Shown: positions 35,062 through 45,664 of the stretch, piece by piece
Numbering within the stretch: position 1 is the first letter of the stretch
How the letters are laid out: the number at the start of each line of letters is the position of its first letter
DNA from: Chloroflexota bacterium
GTDB lineage: Bacteria > Chloroflexota > UBA6077 > JACCZL01
NCBI GenBank assembly: GCA_030447245.1
Contig: JAUJPG010000018.1
Location: forward strand, 23,402 to 87,401
DNA length: 64,000 nucleotides
Direction of reading: 5' to 3'
Notes under the pieces: generated by a model
Seen by the model: only the letters and a program-made list of their open reading frames with translations
Told to the model about the DNA's origin: nothing
Databases searched by the model: none
Program-made: the position numbers and the translations under genes

Positions 35062-37005
35062 ATGGATACCAAGTGGCTGCGGAACAGCTTTGTCTACCTG
35101 ATCATTCTCGTCGCGATCATTGCGCTCTTCTTTACGGTCTTTCAGCCAGGCGGGATGGATCGCGACGGTACCCAGATCAGCATGGACCAGCTAGCGGCCT
35201 CAGTGAAGCGAGGCGAAGTCAAACGCATCGATGTCGCCGAAGACAAGCTCACCGTTGAGATCCCAGGCAGGGGTAAATTCACCGCTCGCAAAGAGCGGCA
35301 GGACACGGTCCCGCAGGTCCTGTCGATCTATGGGGTGACACCCGACGAGCTCTCGCGCGTCGAGTACCGCGTCAGCGATCCTCCACAGTTCAGCAATTGG
35401 TTGGGGCTGCTCGTCAACCTGTTACCGCTGGTCTTTTTCGGCGCAATCCTGCTATTCATGATGCGCCAGGCGCAAGGTAGCAATAACCAGGCCCTTTCTT
35501 TTGGCAAGAGTCGCGCGCGAATGTTCATGGGCAACAAGCCCTCGATCACGTTCTCGGATGTCGCCGGAGTCGAAGAGGCCAAGCAAGAACTATCTGAGGT
35601 CGTGGAGTTCCTCAAGTACCCCGAAAAGTTCTCGGCGTTGGGAGCCAGAATTCCGAAGGGCGTGTTGCTGGTAGGCCCCCCGGGGACCGGGAAAACGTTG
35701 CTTTCGCGCGCCGTTGCCGGCGAGGCGGGAGTCCCATTTTTCAGCATCTCGGGCTCGGAGTTCGTCGAGATGTTCGTAGGTGTGGGCGCTTCGCGGGTGC
35801 GTGACCTCTTCGACCAGGCCAAGCGCAACGCGCCGTGCATCGTCTTCGTTGACGAGATCGACGCGGTCGGGCGGCAGCGCGGCGCCGGATTGGGCGGCAG
35901 CCACGACGAGCGCGAGCAGACGCTCAACCAGATCCTGGTCGAGATGGATGGGTTTGACACGAACACGAACGTGATCGTGGTCGCGGCCACCAACCGACCT
36001 GACGTGCTAGACCCGGCGCTTCTGCGCCCGGGGCGCTTCGACCGTCAGGTGGTTCTTCCCCAGCCTGATATGAGCGGTCGGCGGGCGATCCTCGACGTCC
36101 ATGCCAAGGGCAAGCCGCTCGACAAGTCGGTCCGGCTCGAGACGCTCGCCAAGCAGACCGCCGGATTTTCGGGGGCGGACCTTGCGAACCTCATTAATGA
36201 AGCGGCGATCCTCGCGGCACGCCGCAACAAGAAGACCATCGGCATGAGTGAGATGGAAGAGGCGATCGACCGTGTGATCGCCGGCCCGGAGCGCCGCAGC
36301 CGCATCATTTCGGAGCAGGAGAAGCGAGTGACGGCGTACCACGAGGGTGGACACGCGGTCGTTGGGCGCTTCCTCAAGAATCACGACCCTGTTCACAAGA
36401 TCTCGATCATTGCGCGGGGCATGATGGGCGGGTACACCCGTTACTTGCCGACGGAAGACCGCTATCTTTGGACTATGTCCCAGTTTGAGGACCGGCTGGC
36501 GGCGACGCTCGGGGGGCACGCCGCTGAGAAGCTGGTGTTTGGCGAGATGAGTACCGGCGCCGAGAACGACATCGACGTAGCGACCAAACTGGCCCGCAAG
36601 ATGGTCAAGGAGTACGGGATGAGCGACCGGCTCGGTCCCGTGGCGCTGGGTCACAAGGAGGAGTTGGTCTTCCTCGGGCGGGACATCGGAGCGCAGAAAA
36701 ACTACAGTGAGAAGGTGGCTGAGGCCATAGACGAGGAGATCCGCCGGCTGATCGACGAGGGCTATGCTCAGGCGATCCGCATCCTGCAGGACAAGCGAGA
36801 GATCTTGGACCGTCTGGCTGAGGTGCTGGTCCAGGAAGAGACGCTGGAAGGCGAGCGCCTCGAAAGAGTCTTTAGGGGCGAGACCGAAGAAGGTGCCCAG
36901 CCGATCGACACGCCGCCCTCGGCGCCCGAGCCGATGTCGGCTGAGACTGGCCGCACGCCGCACCCGGCTCCGCGGCTGGTTCCGGGGGCGGCGACCGGAG
37001 GGTAG
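35062..37005 (+). CDS. ftsH: ATP-dependent membrane zinc metalloprotease FtsH
   Basis: The 647-residue protein is anchored by two membrane segments (about residues 8-26 and 112-130) flanking a small external domain. The AAA+ module has Walker A 'GPPGTGKT' near 203, Walker B '[11 protein letters not shown]', and the SRH region '[20 protein letters not shown]'. The M41 zinc site 'HEGGH' is near 427 with the third ligand further on. It degrades misfolded membrane proteins and short-lived regulators. ATG 35062 has GGAGG five bases upstream; an in-frame GTG at 35038 is less likely. The last 45 residues are Pro/Ala-rich. A strong hairpin follows the gene. Confidence 0.96.
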   Translation: MDTKWLRNSFVYLIILVAIIALFFTVFQPGGMDRDGTQISMDQLAASVKRGEVKRIDVAEDKLTVEIPGRGKFTARKERQDTVPQVLSIYGVTPDELSRVEYRVSDPPQFSNWLGLLVNLLPLVFFGAILLFMMRQAQGSNNQALSFGKSRARMFMGNKPSITFSDVAGVEEAKQELSEVVEFLKYPEKFSALGARIPKGVLLVGPPGTGKTLLSRAVAGEAGVPFFSISGSEFVEMFVGVGASRVRDLFDQAKRNAPCIVFVDEIDAVGRQRGAGLGGSHDEREQTLNQILVEMDGFDTNTNVIVVAATNRPDVLDPALLRPGRFDRQVVLPQPDMSGRRAILDVHAKGKPLDKSVRLETLAKQTAGFSGADLANLINEAAILAARRNKKTIGMSEMEEAIDRVIAGPERRSRIISEQEKRVTAYHEGGHAVVGRFLKNHDPVHKISIIARGMMGGYTRYLPTEDRYLWTMSQFEDRLAATLGGHAAEKLVFGEMSTGAENDIDVATKLARKMVKEYGMSDRLGPVALGHKEELVFLGRDIGAQKNYSEKVAEAIDEEIRRLIDEGYAQAIRILQDKREILDRLAEVLVQEETLEGERLERVFRGETEEGAQPIDTPPSAPEPMSAETGRTPHPAPRLVPGAATGG

Positions 37006-37034
37006 AACGGTCTCGCGCGACCACGATACTGAAG

Positions 37035-37064
37035 CGGGGGCCCGTCGAATGCGACGGGCCCCCG
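37035..37064 (+). terminator. Strong hairpin after ftsH
   Basis: 37035-37047 and 37052-37064 form a perfect 13-base-pair GC-rich stem with a four-base loop (AATG), 30 bases after the ftsH stop. There is no T-run behind it, so it may be a terminator of the GC-hairpin type or an mRNA 3' end stabiliser. The prs promoter lies just downstream, which fits a transcription boundary. Confidence 0.7.
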
Positions 37065-37126
37065 TGTCGATCGGTGCCCTCTCCGCACATCAACGACCAT
37101 CGGGCATTACATTCTCGTGTCACTGA

Positions 37127-37156
37127 TTGAGTCGCTATCGGACGTGGCGCTAGAAT
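37127..37156 (+). promoter_or_regulatory. Putative promoter of prs
   Basis: TTGAGT at 37127-37132 and TAGAAT at 37151-37156 are 18 bases apart. A start point near 37163 leaves a leader of about 32 bases with GGAGGGTG ahead of TTG 37195. This supports that codon as the prs start, since the earlier GTG 37117 would lie upstream of the transcript. Confidence 0.55.
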
Positions 37157-37194
37157 GGGCCAGGGTCGGATCGACCGCGCAGCCGGAGGGTGAC

Positions 37195-38145
37195 TTGGCC
37201 GGAGAGCTCTCAATCTTCACCGGAAATGCGCATCCGCAACTCACCCGGGACATCTGCGCCTACCTTGGTGTCGAGCCGGGCAGGGCCGAGGTCTTTGAGT
37301 TCAGTAACGAGAACGTCTTCGTCAAGATAAACCAGAACGTCCGCGAGCACGACGTCTTCGTCATCCAGCCGCTCTGCTCGCCCGTCAGTACGAGCATCAT
37401 GGAGCTGGTGATCATGCTCGACGCGTTCAAGCGCGCGTCGGCAAGCCGGGTGACCGCCGTCATGCCGTACTTCGCATACGCTCGCTCGGACAAGAAAGAT
37501 CAGCCCCGCGTTCCGATCACCGCGCGGCTGCTCGCCGACATGATTCAGGTCGCGGGGGCCGATCGGATCCTCACGGTCGATCTTCACGCGGGTCAGGTCC
37601 AGGGCTTCTTTCGGGTTCCGGTGGACGAGCTCACGGCGATGTACCTTCTGGCGGACTACGTCCGTGGCATGGAGTTGATTGATCCGGTCGTTGTGGCGGC
37701 CGACCTGGGATTCGCGAAGCGTGCCCGCAACTTCGCGAATCTGATCGGCGGCTCCGTGGCGTTCGTCGAGAAGCGGCGGCTCGGCAACGACAGCACGAGC
37801 GAGTCGCTGGGCGTGATCGGCGACGTACGGGGCCGGACCGCGATCGTCGTCGACGACGAGATTGACACGGCTGGCTCGATCGTCAACGCTGTCTCCGTCG
37901 TCCGTCAGGAAGGCGCTCGCGACGTGATAGCCGCTTGCACGCACGCCGTGCTCTCTGGGCCGGCGGTCCAGCGGCTTGAAGCCAGCCCCGTTAGCCTGAT
38001 CATCACCACGGACACGTGTGGGCTCGATCCGCACAAACGCATCGGCAAACTGCGGGTCCTACCCGTGTCGTTGTTACTGGGCGAGGCGATCAGCCGCATT
38101 AACACCGGCGGGTCAATCGGGGCGCTGTTCGGCGCCCGGGCATGA
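37195..38145 (+). CDS. prs: Ribose-phosphate pyrophosphokinase
   Basis: The 316-residue enzyme makes PRPP from ribose-5-phosphate and ATP, feeding nucleotide, His and Trp synthesis. The N-terminus 'LSIFTGNAHPQL', 'QPLCSPVSTSIMELVIMLDA', 'AVMPYFAYARSDKKDQPR', 'TVDLHAGQVQGFF' and the PRPP loop 'AIVVDDEIDTAGSI' match class I Prs. I start at TTG 37195 rather than GTG 37117 because GGAGGGTGA precedes it, the resulting length is standard, and a promoter lies between the two codons. It is transcribed on its own, between the ftsH hairpin and the secA promoter. Confidence 0.93.
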   Translation: MAGELSIFTGNAHPQLTRDICAYLGVEPGRAEVFEFSNENVFVKINQNVREHDVFVIQPLCSPVSTSIMELVIMLDAFKRASASRVTAVMPYFAYARSDKKDQPRVPITARLLADMIQVAGADRILTVDLHAGQVQGFFRVPVDELTAMYLLADYVRGMELIDPVVVAADLGFAKRARNFANLIGGSVAFVEKRRLGNDSTSESLGVIGDVRGRTAIVVDDEIDTAGSIVNAVSVVRQEGARDVIAACTHAVLSGPAVQRLEASPVSLIITTDTCGLDPHKRIGKLRVLPVSLLLGEAISRINTGGSIGALFGARA

Positions 38146-38326
38146 CGTAGAGCGTCGTTGACGGGGCGGCTCTCGGGGTCGGCCAGTAGCTCGTGAGCGC
38201 CGCGACCTGCTCGTAGGAGCGGGTTCTCGAATCCAGGGCATGGGGCTCAGGAGCCCCGCGGTTTCGGAGTACCTGCAGTCCGTGTCCTGGCATGCAACAC
38301 CGCTAGCCGCTTCAGCATTCGGCCGT

Positions 38327-38335
38327 TGCTATACT
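38327..38335 (+). promoter_or_regulatory. Putative extended -10 promoter of secA
   Basis: TGCTATACT at 38327-38335 is an extended -10 element (TG-n-TATACT); no good -35 is apparent. The start point near 38342 gives a leader of about 25 bases. Upstream, between prs and secA, a short hairpin (GGGGCT 38242-38247 with AGCCCC 38252-38257) may end prs transcription. I see no gene in 38146-38366. Confidence 0.5.
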
Positions 38336-38366
38336 TCTCCTGGGAATCCTCCCCCGGGGCGTGGCT

Positions 38367-41051
38367 ATGCTGACGTGGATGAGCAAAATCATGGGTGGCA
38401 AGCCGTGGGAGCGCGATCTCAAGCGGATCGCGCCCCTGGTGGACGAGGTGAACGAGCTCGAAGGCGAGTTTCAGGAACTCACAGAAGCCGAGCTTCGAGA
38501 CAAGACGACGGAGTTTCGCGGCCGCCTACTCGCTGGCGAGGATATGAACAGCCTACTCCCGGAGGCTTTTGCCGCTGTCCGTGAGGCGGCTCGGCGCGCT
38601 ATTGGCTTGCGCCACTATGACGTTCAGCTGATCGGTGGGGCCATTCTCCACTCCGGCAAGATTGCCGAGATGCGGACCGGCGAGGGTAAGACGCTGGTCG
38701 CAACGCTGCCCGTCTACCTCAATGCGCTGTCCGGCAAAGGCGTCCATGTTGTCACGGTGAACGACTACCTCGCCAAGCGCGACGCACAGTGGATGGGCGC
38801 GGTCTACCACGCTCTCGGGATGAGTGTTGGCATCATCCAGCACGAGGCCGCCTACATCTACGATCCTGAGTACCCGGCCGAAGACGCGTCGATGCGCTCG
38901 CTCCGTCCGGCCGGCCACCGGCGTGAGGCGTACGCGGCCGACATCACCTACGGCACGAACAATGAGTTCGGCTTCGACTACTTGCGCGACAACATGGTCT
39001 GGCAGCTCGAAGACATGGTCCAGCGCGACCTGCAGTTTGCGATCGTCGACGAAGTCGACAACATCCTGATCGACGAGGCGCGGACCCCATTGATCATCTC
39101 GGGTCCGGCTGAGGACGCGACCAACCAGTATGCCCAGTTTGCCCGAATCAGTCCCCGACTGTCTGAAGGCGTGGACTTTACGATCGACGATCGGACACGC
39201 TCGATCGCGTTGACCGAAGAAGGAATCGAGCACGTCGAAAAGCTCCTGGGGATCCAGAACCTGTATGACGCTGACAATTTCCGTCTGACGCACTATCTGG
39301 ACAATGCCCTGAGGGCGCAATTTACCTACACCCGCGACGACCAGTACGTTGTCAAGGATGGCGAGATCATCATCGTCGACGAGTTCACCGGCCGACTGAT
39401 GCCGGGTCGGCGGTACAGCGAGGGCCTTCATCAGGCTATCGAAGCCAAGGAGGGCCTACGAGTCCAGCGCGAGAACGTCACCTTGGCGCGGATCACTTTC
39501 CAGAACTACTTCCGCCTGTATGACAAGATCGGCGGGATGACCGGCACGGCGATGACCGAGGCTGACGAGTTCCGCCGCATCTACAACCTGGACGTGGTTC
39601 CGATTCCGACGCATCGTCCGATGATTCGAGAAGACACGTCCGACCTGGTGTTCAAGACCGAGAAGGCGAAGTTCCAAGCGGTAGTCGATGAGATCGCTTC
39701 GATGCACGAGCGCGGGCAGCCTGTGCTGGTCGGCACTGTGTCGATCGAGAAGTCCGAGCGGCTTTCCGGAATGCTTCAGCGACTCGGCGTTCCGCACCAG
39801 GTGCTCAACGCCAAGCAGCACGAGCGAGAGGCGGCCGTGATCGCGCAGGCTGGTCGGCCTAAGGCCGTAACGATCGCCACCAACATGGCCGGGCGCGGTG
39901 TCGATATCCTCCTCGGCGGCAACGCGGAGGGCCTCCTCGACGAGATCCTGCGTCGACAGAAGGTAGATCAATCATCGGCGACGCCAGAGCAGTTGAGCCA
40001 TGCGCTGCGCGAAGCCGAGATGGTCGTCTCCGAGGGCCGGCCGGCGGTACTAGAGCTGGGCGGACTTCACATTCTTGGTACGGAGCGACACGAGGCACGC
40101 CGGATCGACAATCAGCTTCGAGGACGCGCCGGTCGGCAAGGAGACCCGGGGTCGTCGAGATTCTTCGTGTCGCTGGAAGACGATCTCATGAAGCGCTTTG
40201 GCGGCTCGTCAATCGCCGGGCTGATGGACAAGCTCGGACTGGAAGAGGACGTTCCGCTGGAACACTCATGGGTCAACAAGGCCATCGAGAACGCCCAGAC
40301 GAAGGTCGAGGCCTACAACTTCGACATTCGGAAGCATGTTGTCGAATACGACGACGTGATGAACCGGCAGCGCGAGGTGATCTACGCGGACCGCCGCACG
40401 GTTCTGGCCGAGGCGAATCTGCGGCCGATGATCCAGGAGTGGGTCGGTGAGGAATTGGCGGCGCTCGTCGCCGCGCATCTTGACGGAGAGCAGCCGGACT
40501 CGTGGGATTACGACGGTCTGCACACGAGGCTCAGACAACTGCTCCCTTTGCCCGAATCGCTGACTGCTGAGGAGCTCAAGAGCTACTCCCGCGAGGACCT
40601 GTTGGAGGCATTGGATACCCTGGCGGAGGAGGCGTACGACGAGCGCGAACGCCGCTTTACTCCGGAGTTCATGCGCTTCATGGAGCGCGCCTGGTTGCTC
40701 AAGGTTATTGACGGTTTGTGGATTCAGCACCTGACCGCGATCGACGACCTCCGGGAGGGCATCAGCCTGCGTGCCTATGGCCAACGCGATCCACTCATCG
40801 AGTACAAAGTCGAAGCGGCTGACATGTTTGACACGCTGCTGTCCGAGCTCCACCACGATGTCGTGTACGCGATCTACCACATCGCTCCGTCGCAGCAGGA
40901 CCCCGTGCCGCCGGCGCCAGTTCAACGGATGATGACCAACCGGAACGATGCGCTGAGCCCACAGCCAGCACGGGTCGAGCGAAAGGTGGGTCGGAACGAC
41001 GCCTGTCCTTGCGGGAGTGGACGTAAGTACAAGAAGTGCCACGGCCGTTGA
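38367..41051 (+). CDS. secA: Preprotein translocase ATPase SecA
   Basis: The 894-residue motor drives proteins through SecYEG. Helicase-like NBD1 has '[14 protein letters not shown]' (about 101-114), '[16 protein letters not shown]', '[16 protein letters not shown]' and '[15 protein letters not shown]'. NBD2 ends with '[16 protein letters not shown]', followed by the helical scaffold and wing domains. The C-terminus carries the SEC-C zinc motif '[14 protein letters not shown]', which binds SecB or ribosomes in other species. ATG 38367 gives a normal N-terminus ('[11 protein letters not shown]'); GTG 38361 and ATG 38379 are alternatives. The downstream MoxR gene overlaps its end. Confidence 0.97.
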   Translation: MLTWMSKIMGGKPWERDLKRIAPLVDEVNELEGEFQELTEAELRDKTTEFRGRLLAGEDMNSLLPEAFAAVREAARRAIGLRHYDVQLIGGAILHSGKIAEMRTGEGKTLVATLPVYLNALSGKGVHVVTVNDYLAKRDAQWMGAVYHALGMSVGIIQHEAAYIYDPEYPAEDASMRSLRPAGHRREAYAADITYGTNNEFGFDYLRDNMVWQLEDMVQRDLQFAIVDEVDNILIDEARTPLIISGPAEDATNQYAQFARISPRLSEGVDFTIDDRTRSIALTEEGIEHVEKLLGIQNLYDADNFRLTHYLDNALRAQFTYTRDDQYVVKDGEIIIVDEFTGRLMPGRRYSEGLHQAIEAKEGLRVQRENVTLARITFQNYFRLYDKIGGMTGTAMTEADEFRRIYNLDVVPIPTHRPMIREDTSDLVFKTEKAKFQAVVDEIASMHERGQPVLVGTVSIEKSERLSGMLQRLGVPHQVLNAKQHEREAAVIAQAGRPKAVTIATNMAGRGVDILLGGNAEGLLDEILRRQKVDQSSATPEQLSHALREAEMVVSEGRPAVLELGGLHILGTERHEARRIDNQLRGRAGRQGDPGSSRFFVSLEDDLMKRFGGSSIAGLMDKLGLEEDVPLEHSWVNKAIENAQTKVEAYNFDIRKHVVEYDDVMNRQREVIYADRRTVLAEANLRPMIQEWVGEELAALVAAHLDGEQPDSWDYDGLHTRLRQLLPLPESLTAEELKSYSREDLLEALDTLAEEAYDERERRFTPEFMRFMERAWLLKVIDGLWIQHLTAIDDLREGISLRAYGQRDPLIEYKVEAADMFDTLLSELHHDVVYAIYHIAPSQQDPVPPAPVQRMMTNRNDALSPQPARVERKVGRNDACPCGSGRKYKKCHGR

Positions 41052-42007
41052 GCGCGGTCGGCCGCGCCGCCGACGTCCTGAACGGCGTCGCTCGTAACGT
41101 TGCAACGGTCGTCGTCGGCAAGCGGGCCGAGATAGAGCTGACGCTGGTCGCCCTGGCTGGCCAGGGTCACTTGCTCATCGAGGACGTTCCTGGCGTTGGC
41201 AAGACGATGCTCGCTAAGTCGCTTGCTCGTTCAATTGGCTGTGAATTCAAGCGTATCCAGTTCACGCCCGATCTTCTTCCGAGCGACGTCACTGGCGTGT
41301 CGATCTACAACCAGCAGTCGGCCACCTTCGAGTTCCGCCCCGGGCCGGTCGTGGCGCAAGTAGTGTTGGCGGACGAGATCAACCGGGCCACGCCCAAGAC
41401 ACAGGCTGCGCTGCTTGAAGCGATGGAAGAGCAGCAGATCACCGTCGACGGGATCAGCCACGAGCTGCCGCGCCCCTTCATGGTCCTGGCTACTCAGAAC
41501 CCGATCGAGTACGAGGGGACGTTCCCGCTCCCGGAGTCGCAACTTGATCGGTTTATGCTGCGCGTCCGACTAGGCTACCCGCGACGCGAGGAGGAAATGG
41601 AGATCCTGGAGCAGCAGCAGCAAACCCACCCGATTGACGACATCGAGCCGGTCACGTCCGCGACCGAACTGCTCGAGGTGCAAGCCTCTGTTCGAGGCGT
41701 GTTTGTCGAGGACTTGATCAGACGCTACGTCGTCGATCTTGCTTCGGCCACGAGAAAGCATTCCGACGTCTACGTTGGTGCCAGTCCCCGAGCTTCGCTG
41801 GCGCTGCTCCGCGCGGCCCAGGCGGAGGCCGTGCTCCGGGGGCGTGACTACGTCATTCCCGATGACGTCAAGGTGCTCGCTTCGGCCGTGTTGGCGCACC
41901 GCGTGATCGTTCAGCCGTTCGCCCGGGTCAAAGACATCACCGGCCGCACGATCGTCGAGGAGATCGCCAAGACGCTGGCCGTGCCTGGAAGTCGCGTGCC
42001 GGCCTGA
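41036..42007 (+). CDS. MoxR-family AAA+ ATPase
   Basis: The 323-residue ATPase has Walker A '[17 protein letters not shown]' near residue 48, the MoxR signature '[15 protein letters not shown]', Walker B '[24 protein letters not shown]', sensor 1 '[18 protein letters not shown]' and the C-terminal lid. MoxR proteins act as chaperones for assembly of metal or vWA/DUF58 partners. The next two genes, DUF58 and a TgpA-type transglutaminase, form the conserved trio. Starts possible are GTG 41036 or TTG 41048, the latter overlapping the secA stop (TTGA); the choice changes only four residues. Confidence 0.9.
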   Translation: MPRPLSAVGRAADVLNGVARNVATVVVGKRAEIELTLVALAGQGHLLIEDVPGVGKTMLAKSLARSIGCEFKRIQFTPDLLPSDVTGVSIYNQQSATFEFRPGPVVAQVVLADEINRATPKTQAALLEAMEEQQITVDGISHELPRPFMVLATQNPIEYEGTFPLPESQLDRFMLRVRLGYPRREEEMEILEQQQQTHPIDDIEPVTSATELLEVQASVRGVFVEDLIRRYVVDLASATRKHSDVYVGASPRASLALLRAAQAEAVLRGRDYVIPDDVKVLASAVLAHRVIVQPFARVKDITGRTIVEEIAKTLAVPGSRVPA

Positions 42008-42024
42008 ACCCGGCGGACGCCCCG

Positions 42025-43284
42025 ATGATTTCGGAGTGGAGTAGACGGGCGGCACGCGTGCGCCGCGCACTCGCGGACCTCCCGCCCCGCCTGGGCGTGC
42101 TGCTGCTGTGGCTTCTGGTTACGGTGTTCGCGCTGGCAGGCGGCTGGTCCTTGATGTTCTACGCATCGTGGGTCCTGCTTCTGCTTCTCGGTGTATGCTA
42201 CCTGCTCGCCATTCTCGGCGTTGGCTCGCTCCACTTTAGCCGCGACACACGAGCACTGCGGGCCGAGGTCGCGAGCTATTTCGACGAGCGGATCCTGGTG
42301 GAGAACACGTCGTGGATCCCAAAGCTTTGGCTTGAGATTCAGGATGAGGGCGAGCATCCGGAGCACGCCGCAAGCTTTGTTGTCTCCTTGGGTCCCTACG
42401 GGCGGTTTGTCAGGCCGGTTCACACCCTATGCCGCCAGCGCGGCGCCTTCCAGCTTGGACCGATGTTCGCGGAGAGCGCCGACCCGTTCGGGCTATTCCG
42501 CCGCCGCCGCCAGATCGGCGAGAGTAGCACCCTGTTGGTCTACCCCGTTGCACGGGACCTGCCCCGCTTTGGACAGCTTCCCGGTGAGCTGTCGGGCGGA
42601 CCGCTGCAGGGCGAGCGGGTCCAGTTCACCACGCCCAACGTATCCGGCGTGCGTGAGTACCGCGCCGGCGACACGGTCAACCGCATTCACTGGCCGACGA
42701 CGGCTCGGCAGGGGCGGCTGATGGTCAAAGAGTTCGAGCGTGACCCGTCCGCCGACGTCTGGCTCATCCTGGATCTGGACGCTCGCCACGTGGTTGGGCA
42801 GGGGCCCGAATCGACCGAGGAGTACGCCGTGACCGCGTGCGCGTCCCTTGCCAAGTACCTCCTCGGGGAGGATCGATCGGTCGGAATCATCACGCAGGCG
42901 CGTGTCCTAACCGCGGACCGCGGCACTCGGCAGTTGCTGCGGACGCTCGAGATGCTCGCCTACGTGCGGTCGGATTCGACGCGCAGCCTCGCGGAGCTGT
43001 TGATTGCCGAGCAGCAGCGCTTCAGAAGGACCGATCACCTCGTCGTGATTACCTCCACGGCTGAGGAGGGATGGGCCAGGATCGTGCGCACGCTGGACTC
43101 TCGCGGCGTGCGCACGTCAGCGGTGCTCATCGACGGCGAATCGTTTGGCGACGGGGCAAGTCCGCTTCCGGTGCTGGGTGCCCTGGCCGGCGCGCGGGTA
43201 CCTACCTACATCGTGAAGCAGGGGCTGCCGCTGGAGCACGCGCTTGCTGCCCCGACGGCCGGAGCCCGTCCGGCGGCCGTATGA
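42025..43284 (+). CDS. DUF58 (vWA-like) membrane protein
   Basis: The 419-residue protein has two closely spaced membrane segments (about residues 22-70), a beta-rich middle domain and the DUF58 core: 'GVREYRAGDTVNRIHWPTTARQGRLMVKEFE' spans about 210-240. A vWA-like fold follows with 'VWLILDLDAR'. DUF58 proteins pair with MoxR ATPases; the molecular role is not known. Its ATG lies 18 bases after moxR and 76 bases before tgpA, so the three are probably one transcript, possibly together with secA. Confidence 0.88.
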   Translation: MISEWSRRAARVRRALADLPPRLGVLLLWLLVTVFALAGGWSLMFYASWVLLLLLGVCYLLAILGVGSLHFSRDTRALRAEVASYFDERILVENTSWIPKLWLEIQDEGEHPEHAASFVVSLGPYGRFVRPVHTLCRQRGAFQLGPMFAESADPFGLFRRRRQIGESSTLLVYPVARDLPRFGQLPGELSGGPLQGERVQFTTPNVSGVREYRAGDTVNRIHWPTTARQGRLMVKEFERDPSADVWLILDLDARHVVGQGPESTEEYAVTACASLAKYLLGEDRSVGIITQARVLTADRGTRQLLRTLEMLAYVRSDSTRSLAELLIAEQQRFRRTDHLVVITSTAEEGWARIVRTLDSRGVRTSAVLIDGESFGDGASPLPVLGALAGARVPTYIVKQGLPLEHALAAPTAGARPAAV

Positions 43285-43359
43285 CGCTGACGCCTGGAGA
43301 CGCTCCACACTGGATGACAGCTTCTCGGACGGCTCCAGGCTGTAGCGGAACGAACCGAG

Positions 43360-45630
43360 GTGGTCGTGATCGGGGCTAAGTGGGGCGGTCCGCGGGAGGG
43401 CTGGACGACCGTCGCGTTGCTCGGCGTCGTTCTCTGGTCGGTCGTCCACTCCGTCGAAGAGGCTGCGTGGGTCAACGACCTGGACCTGTTGGTTCCGCTC
43501 GCTCTGGCCGCGCTCCTGGTCGGTCTAGTCGCGGCCAAAGGAGCACTGCGCCCGTCGGTCGCGCACCTGGCGAGCGCGTTACTCGGCCTCGAGATCCTGG
43601 TGCTGGTCTACGGCAATCGTATGAGTGGACCGACCTGGCCGGACAAGCTAGCCGAGCTGCTCGGGCACGTGGGGGCATGGGTCGCGACGGCGCTCGGCGA
43701 AGGCAACAGTCGCGACAACCTGATGTTCGCATTGGTGATGGGGCTGATCTCCTGGACGCTGGGCTATGTTAGCGCGTGGCTCGTCTTTCGACGCGGCATG
43801 GGCTGGGCTGCACTGGCGCTGAACGCGACGGTACTGCTGTTTCATCTGTCGTCGAGTTACGCCACGCTGAACTATCATTTCTACGTGCTGCTTTTCGCGG
43901 CGCTGATGCTGCTAGTCCGACTAGAGCTGAGTCGCCGTGAGCTCTTCTGGTCGTCGGCGGGACTCGAGGTCCAGGGTCGCGTGCGCGGCAACGTGCTGGC
44001 GACGAGCGCGGCTGCGATTCTACTGGTGATGAACCTGGCCGGGCGCGGCCCGGCCGAGCAGCCGACTGACCTCTTCGAGCCTGCCTGGGCGCGCTTTGTC
44101 GATAACTGGCAGCGGGGACAGGCCCAGTTCGACCGATTGTTTGGCGGCGTCCAGGGACCGCCCGTCGTGGCGGTCGGCCTGGCGTTCGGTAGCACGATGC
44201 AGCCGCGAGAAGGTTTCGCGCTTGGCACCGAGCCGGTCCTGAAGATCGCTGCGCCACGCTCGCAGTATTGGCGAACGACCACGTACGAGGTCTACACCGG
44301 CCAGGGCGTGGTGACTGGCGAGCTGTATAGCGAGCGCCTGGAAGGGGATCAGTCGGTCCCAATTCCGTTCGGCGCGGTCGAGCAGCGTGAGGAGTTGGAG
44401 CAGTCGGTGACCGTGCTCGCATCCCAGTCCAACCTCGTCTTCGCCGCGGACACACCGGTGCGAGTCTCGATACCGACGCTGTTCGAGTGGAGGCAAGGGC
44501 AGGACGATCTCGCGGCGCTACGCCTGACCGGCATGCTCCGCAAGGGTCAACAGTACACGGTCACCTCGGCCGTGTCGATCGCCAGCGAGGCGGAGCTGCG
44601 CGGCGCCGGGGAGGGATACCCGCCGACGATCCAGCGCTACCTGCAACTGCCGCCGGAGCTTCCTCAACGGGTTCGGAGCGCGGCCATCGAGCTGACCTCG
44701 GCGGCGCCGTCGCCCTACGACAAGGCACGGGCCATCGAAGGCTTCTTGCGATCCATGCCGTACGAAACCCGAGTCCCGCCCCCGCCAGATGGCCGAGACT
44801 GGGTGGACTACACGCTCTTCGAGCAGCGTGCCGGCTACTCGGATTACTACGCAACGGCGATGATGGTCCTGCTTCGCTCGGCCGGCGTGCCGGCGCGCGT
44901 GGTGAGTGGCTTTGCGCCCGGTCCGTATGACGAGAACGAAGGCGCGTTCATCGTCTACGAAAGCGAGGCGCACGCATGGGTCGAGGTGTTCTTCCCACGC
45001 TATGGTTGGATTACTTTCGAGCCTAGTTCGCTCCGCGCGCTTCCGAACAGGCCGGCAGACGAGGCGAGCTCGCTCGGGGACGCGGACTTGCTGGGCGGTG
45101 GCGCGATTGACGACCCATTCGCGTTGTTCCCGGACGAGTTCTTCGGCGAAGACGGTGGCTCGTACACTCCGTCGCTACCTGCGCGGCGTGACATTGCATG
45201 GATCGCCGCTCTCGGCGTACTTGCCACACTCGGGATGCTCGCTGGGCTTGGATACCTCGCGGCGATGGCCATGTTCCGGAGGGGGCTGCGCGGGCTGCCG
45301 TGGCACGTTCGGTGGTACGCGCAGTTGCGGCGGCTGGCTGGCTGGAGTGGCCTGAGCGGGCAGCCGTCGCAAACGCCGTACGAGTACGCGAGTTGGCTGG
45401 GCCAGCGGTTCCGTGGCTCGAAGATTCTGGTCGATCCCATCGCTGACTGCTACGTGGAAGGGACCTACAGCGGCCGCTCGCCAGGGCCAGAGCAGTTGGC
45501 AGGAGCAGCGCGCGCCTGGGACCAGGTGCGCCTCGCACTCACGAGACGAGTCCTGCTGCGGGGGCTGATCGAAGCTCGGGAGCAGGGCCGGGTGATCCGC
45601 GCGCGCATTCGTCGGCACCTCGATTCTTGA
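43360..45630 (+). CDS. TgpA-type membrane transglutaminase-like protein, catalytic Cys replaced by Ser
   Basis: The 756-residue protein has an N-terminal block of about six membrane segments (to residue 215), a periplasmic transglutaminase-like domain (about 420-570), a seventh membrane segment near 610 and a cytoplasmic C-terminal DUF4129-like region with the typical Arg-rich 'TPYEYASWL' stretch. In the core the family's Cys position reads Ser494 in 'GYSDYYATAMMVLLRSAGVPAR', His538 is kept ('SEAHAWVEVF') and the acidic residue is Glu554 ('TFEPS'). By the usual triad it should therefore lack thiol protease/transglutaminase activity. Its start is GTG 43360. The gene ends inside the promoter of gcvT. 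Confidence 0.85.
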   Translation: MVVIGAKWGGPREGWTTVALLGVVLWSVVHSVEEAAWVNDLDLLVPLALAALLVGLVAAKGALRPSVAHLASALLGLEILVLVYGNRMSGPTWPDKLAELLGHVGAWVATALGEGNSRDNLMFALVMGLISWTLGYVSAWLVFRRGMGWAALALNATVLLFHLSSSYATLNYHFYVLLFAALMLLVRLELSRRELFWSSAGLEVQGRVRGNVLATSAAAILLVMNLAGRGPAEQPTDLFEPAWARFVDNWQRGQAQFDRLFGGVQGPPVVAVGLAFGSTMQPREGFALGTEPVLKIAAPRSQYWRTTTYEVYTGQGVVTGELYSERLEGDQSVPIPFGAVEQREELEQSVTVLASQSNLVFAADTPVRVSIPTLFEWRQGQDDLAALRLTGMLRKGQQYTVTSAVSIASEAELRGAGEGYPPTIQRYLQLPPELPQRVRSAAIELTSAAPSPYDKARAIEGFLRSMPYETRVPPPPDGRDWVDYTLFEQRAGYSDYYATAMMVLLRSAGVPARVVSGFAPGPYDENEGAFIVYESEAHAWVEVFFPRYGWITFEPSSLRALPNRPADEASSLGDADLLGGGAIDDPFALFPDEFFGEDGGSYTPSLPARRDIAWIAALGVLATLGMLAGLGYLAAMAMFRRGLRGLPWHVRWYAQLRRLAGWSGLSGQPSQTPYEYASWLGQRFRGSKILVDPIADCYVEGTYSGRSPGPEQLAGAARAWDQVRLALTRRVLLRGLIEAREQGRVIRARIRRHLDS

Positions 45631-45655
45631 CACCCTCCGCGCCGTCCTCTACGAT
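45627..45655 (+). promoter_or_regulatory. Promoter of the gcv operon, near-leaderless
   Basis: A perfect TTGACA at 45627-45632 and TACGAT at 45650-45655 are spaced by 17 bases. The TGA stop of tgpA is contained in the -35. The start point should fall at 45661-45664 and the gcvT ATG is at 45665, so the message has almost no leader and no Shine-Dalgarno. Confidence 0.75.
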
Positions 45656-45664
45656 GCCGCGGAC

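Noticed and set aside
38215..38245. tRNA-like TPsiC arm (GGTTCTCGAATCC) between prs and secA
   Set aside because: No matching acceptor or anticodon stem could be built around it and no CCA end is in place; it is more likely part of the intergenic leader.
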